Positions 62,114-64,000 of a stretch of 64,000 bases of DNA are shown piece after piece. This DNA is from Chitinophaga pinensis (GTDB lineage Bacteria; Bacteroidota; Bacteroidia; UKL13-3). Location of the stretch: the NCBI GenBank assembly GCA_945898275.1, contig CAMDHZ010000003.1, forward strand, positions 62,001 to 126,000. The letters are read 5' to 3'. The translations under genes were made by a program, and so were the position numbers. The notes under the pieces were generated by a model, which was not told the DNA's origin, searched no databases, and saw only the letters and a list, made by a program, of their open reading frames with translations. Position 1 is the first letter of the stretch, and each line of letters opens with the position of its first letter.

Positions 62114-63613
62114 ATGAATCAAAAAAGAACTCAATTTACCGAGCAAATTCTCAATAAAATTGACTCAAACATACTTAAATTTGGAAGTAGAAATGCTTTT
62201 TGCATAGCTGAAAAATTCTACACGTATAAAGATTTAGATGAAAAAATTAATGCTTTTAGTGCAAAAATCAATGACCTACAAATTGCTCAAGGCATTATTG
62301 GACTAGTTGTAAATGATGATATAGAAACTTATGCGAGCATATTAGCAATATGGAAAGCTAATAAAGCTTATGTTCCTTTGCATCCAAAGCAGCCAACTGA
62401 AAGAAATTTAGAAATACTAAGTCAAACTGGAAGTAACTTTTACATTGACTCTGAGAATTCAAATTTTGGTGAAAAATTAATTAATATAAACTCAGCAATC
62501 TCAAAGCCAACTGGTTTGGTTATAAATAATATTGACAGCCCTGATGACTTATGTTATATATTATTTACTTCTGGTAGCACTGGACAACCAAAAGGAGTTC
62601 AAATTAATTGCGAAAATTTGGTGACTTTTGTTAATTCTTTCGAATTGGCAGGAATAAAGCTAAATGAAAACGATAAGTGTCTTCAGGCTTTCGATTTAAC
62701 ATTCGATGTTTCGGTTCAGGCATTTCTAATTCCACTTTTAAGTGGAGCGTGTGTTTACACGATCCCACATGATAAAATTAAATATACTTATGCATATATA
62801 CTTATGGATGATCACCAATTAACCTTTGGAGTATTTGCGCCGAGTTTAGTTAAATTACTAAGACCAAATTTTGAAGAAATCAATATCCCAAGTATGCGTT
62901 ATTGTATTTTAACAGCTGAAGCATCACCAGTAGATTTAGTTAAGGAATGGCATAATTGCATACCCAATTCTAAAATATTTAATTTTTACGGACCTACTGA
63001 GGCAACTATATATTGCACGTCATATGAGGTGCCACTTGATGGAAGTGAAATTAAACATACAAACGGATTATTATGCATTGGTAGACCTTTTGAAGGTTTG
63101 AATTACTTAATAGTTAATGAAGAAAATAATTCGGTTGATAAAAATGTAAAAGGTAATCTATTGATATCAGGACCTCAATTAACTATTGGTTATTGGAATA
63201 ATAAGGAAAAAACCTCAGAGGTTTTTATAGAAATAAATGGAACAAACTATTACAAAACTGGGGATGTTGTATTTGAGGATAATGATCATCAAATTCATTA
63301 TTTGGGTAGGGCAGACCAACAAGTAAAAATTCAAGGGTATAGAATTGAATTAGGAGAAATAGAATACCATGCTCGTCAATTGATTGATGGAAAGTATGCG
63401 ATAGCATGTGCCGTAAAAGGAAAAAATGATGATAACGAGATTGTTCTATGCTTAGAATCAGACCCAATAGATAATGATGCTATAAACAAACACTTATCTG
63501 TAATTTTGCCCTCATATATGATACCCAGCAAATATTATTTTCATGATATATTTCCTTTAAATCAGAATGGGAAAGTTGACAGAAACGCAGTTAAAAAGCT
63601 TTTTAACTTATGA
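62114..63613 (+). CDS. Amino-acid-adenylation-type ligase (ANL superfamily)
   Basis: A 499-residue stand-alone adenylation enzyme. Motifs are A3 LFTSGSTGQPKGVQI near residue 152, A5 NFYGPTEATIYC, A7 YYKTGDVVF, A8 GRADQQVKIQGYRIELGEIE and A10 NQNGKVDRNAVKK near the C-terminus. Length and pattern resemble DltA or single-module NRPS adenylation enzymes. It activates an amino or other acid, normally loaded on a carrier protein. It overlaps the GNAT-like gene by 4 bases and follows the 4,6-dehydratase gene by 21 bases, which suggests acylation of a sugar made by that dehydratase. A carrier protein gene may lie beyond the window. Confidence 0.88.
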   Translation: MNQKRTQFTEQILNKIDSNILKFGSRNAFCIAEKFYTYKDLDEKINAFSAKINDLQIAQGIIGLVVNDDIETYASILAIWKANKAYVPLHPKQPTERNLEILSQTGSNFYIDSENSNFGEKLININSAISKPTGLVINNIDSPDDLCYILFTSGSTGQPKGVQINCENLVTFVNSFELAGIKLNENDKCLQAFDLTFDVSVQAFLIPLLSGACVYTIPHDKIKYTYAYILMDDHQLTFGVFAPSLVKLLRPNFEEINIPSMRYCILTAEASPVDLVKEWHNCIPNSKIFNFYGPTEATIYCTSYEVPLDGSEIKHTNGLLCIGRPFEGLNYLIVNEENNSVDKNVKGNLLISGPQLTIGYWNNKEKTSEVFIEINGTNYYKTGDVVFEDNDHQIHYLGRADQQVKIQGYRIELGEIEYHARQLIDGKYAIACAVKGKNDDNEIVLCLESDPIDNDAINKHLSVILPSYMIPSKYYFHDIFPLNQNGKVDRNAVKKLFNL

Positions 63614-64000
63614 ACATAGAAATTAGAAAAGCATCAGAAAAAGAAGTTCCGTTTCTTGTGAGAACAATAATTGATGCCGAAAAAAGTGGCACTTCAATTT
63701 TGCCTTATGAGAAAATTTTTGGACTTAGTGAGGACGAAACAGAAAATATTTTAAATAGCATTTTAAAACAAAACGAAGAAGATTGTGAATTATCAATGGA
63801 TGCCTTTTTGGTTGCTTTTCATGATAACAAACCAATTGGTGCTGTTAGTGCTTGGATAGAGGCATTAAATGATGTTTCTTCATCGGTTATTAAAGGAAAT
63901 CTTCTAAGGCAGCATCTATCAATGAAAAATTTAATAAATGCGAGTAAATATTGGCAAAATTTGCAAGAAGTACACTTTGACATACCAGTAAAATCAATTC
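63610..64000 (+). CDS. GNAT-like N-acetyltransferase (3' end cut by window edge)
   Basis: Hand translation from the ATG at 63610 (overlapping the ligase stop as ATGA) gives 130 residues open to the right edge. MNIEIRKASEKEVPFLVRTI is the typical GNAT beginning, and DAFLVAFHDNKPIGAVSAWI matches the central strand region with its acyl-CoA-facing turn. The rest, including the CoA-binding end, is outside. An acyltransfer step in sugar decoration fits the adjacent ligase. Family assignment is moderate. Confidence 0.65.
   Translation, partial: MNIEIRKASEKEVPFLVRTIIDAEKSGTSILPYEKIFGLSEDETENILNSILKQNEEDCELSMDAFLVAFHDNKPIGAVSAWIEALNDVSSSVIKGNLLRQHLSMKNLINASKYWQNLQEVHFDIPVKSI

Overview
The window is a surface-glycan (O-antigen / capsule / exopolysaccharide) biosynthesis locus from an AT-rich Bacteroidota genome, most likely a member of the Flavobacteriales. 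The lineage call rests on gene families: an UpxY-type NusG-like antiterminator heading the operon, an XrtF-type exosortase with a small membrane partner, Wza/Wzc proteins of Bacteroidota type, and very compact, overlapping AT-rich genes. I saw no tRNA, rRNA, CRISPR array, transposase or phage gene.

Layout. Fifty-one genes run on the minus strand from 57265 down past position 1, most overlapping or a few bases apart, so they look like one operon of more than 57 kb headed by the antiterminator. Six genes run on the plus strand from 57383 to the right edge. The 117-base gap between the blocks is the obvious place for divergent promoters.

In transcription order the minus block reads as modules. 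(F) 57.3-49.6 kb: UpxY, Wza, Wzc with an unusual Gly-Tyr repeat tail, TviB/TviC-type enzymes (UDP-GalNAcA supply), and an EpsG-like polymerase. (E) 49.5-46.0 kb: a FemAB/GNAT-like protein, two DegT-type aminotransferase homologues and a hexapeptide acetyltransferase (amino-deoxysugar). (D) 46.0-35.9 kb: Wzm/Wzt ABC exporter, NeuB, a glycosyltransferase-cytidylyltransferase fusion, a methyltransferase-like protein, a DUF4910 peptidase-like protein, an SpsF cytidylyltransferase, an acyl carrier protein, an adenylating ligase and an AAC(3)-like acyltransferase. This looks like synthesis and acylation of an unusual activated acidic sugar. (C) 35.9-23.1 kb: a long run of glycosyltransferases (GT2, GT4, GT8-like, two WbsX-like, GT10 and a capsule-synthesis type). 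(B) 22.6-13.8 kb: an enterobacterial-common-antigen-like set (WecE, acyltransferase, WecF/GT56, a Wzx flippase, AsnB-like amidotransferase, WecB). (A) 13.8-0 kb: paired GT4 proteins, an SGNH-like protein, a second flippase, GT2, deacetylase-like protein, and an aminotransferase/HAD/ATP-grasp trio resembling the Campylobacter jejuni capsule-amide genes, then GT4, an SDR epimerase and a two-domain glycosyltransferase cut by the window edge.

The plus block holds XrtF exosortase, its partner, a large polytopic membrane protein, a WbpM/PglF-type 4,6-dehydratase, an amino-acid-adenylation-type ligase and a GNAT protein cut by the right edge.

Taken together the locus makes nucleotide sugars, decorates them (amide, acyl, acetyl), assembles them with about 20 glycosyltransferases and carries parts for both Wzx/Wzy and ABC-type export. 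No initiating phosphoglycosyltransferase and no RmlA/RmlB are visible, so those must lie elsewhere. All functional calls are from reading the translations by eye; no database search was run. The strongest candidates for something undescribed are the acyl-carrier/NeuB-like module at 35.9-43.9 kb, the putative amide-decoration trio at 4.3-7.0 kb, and the Gly-Tyr tail of the tyrosine kinase.
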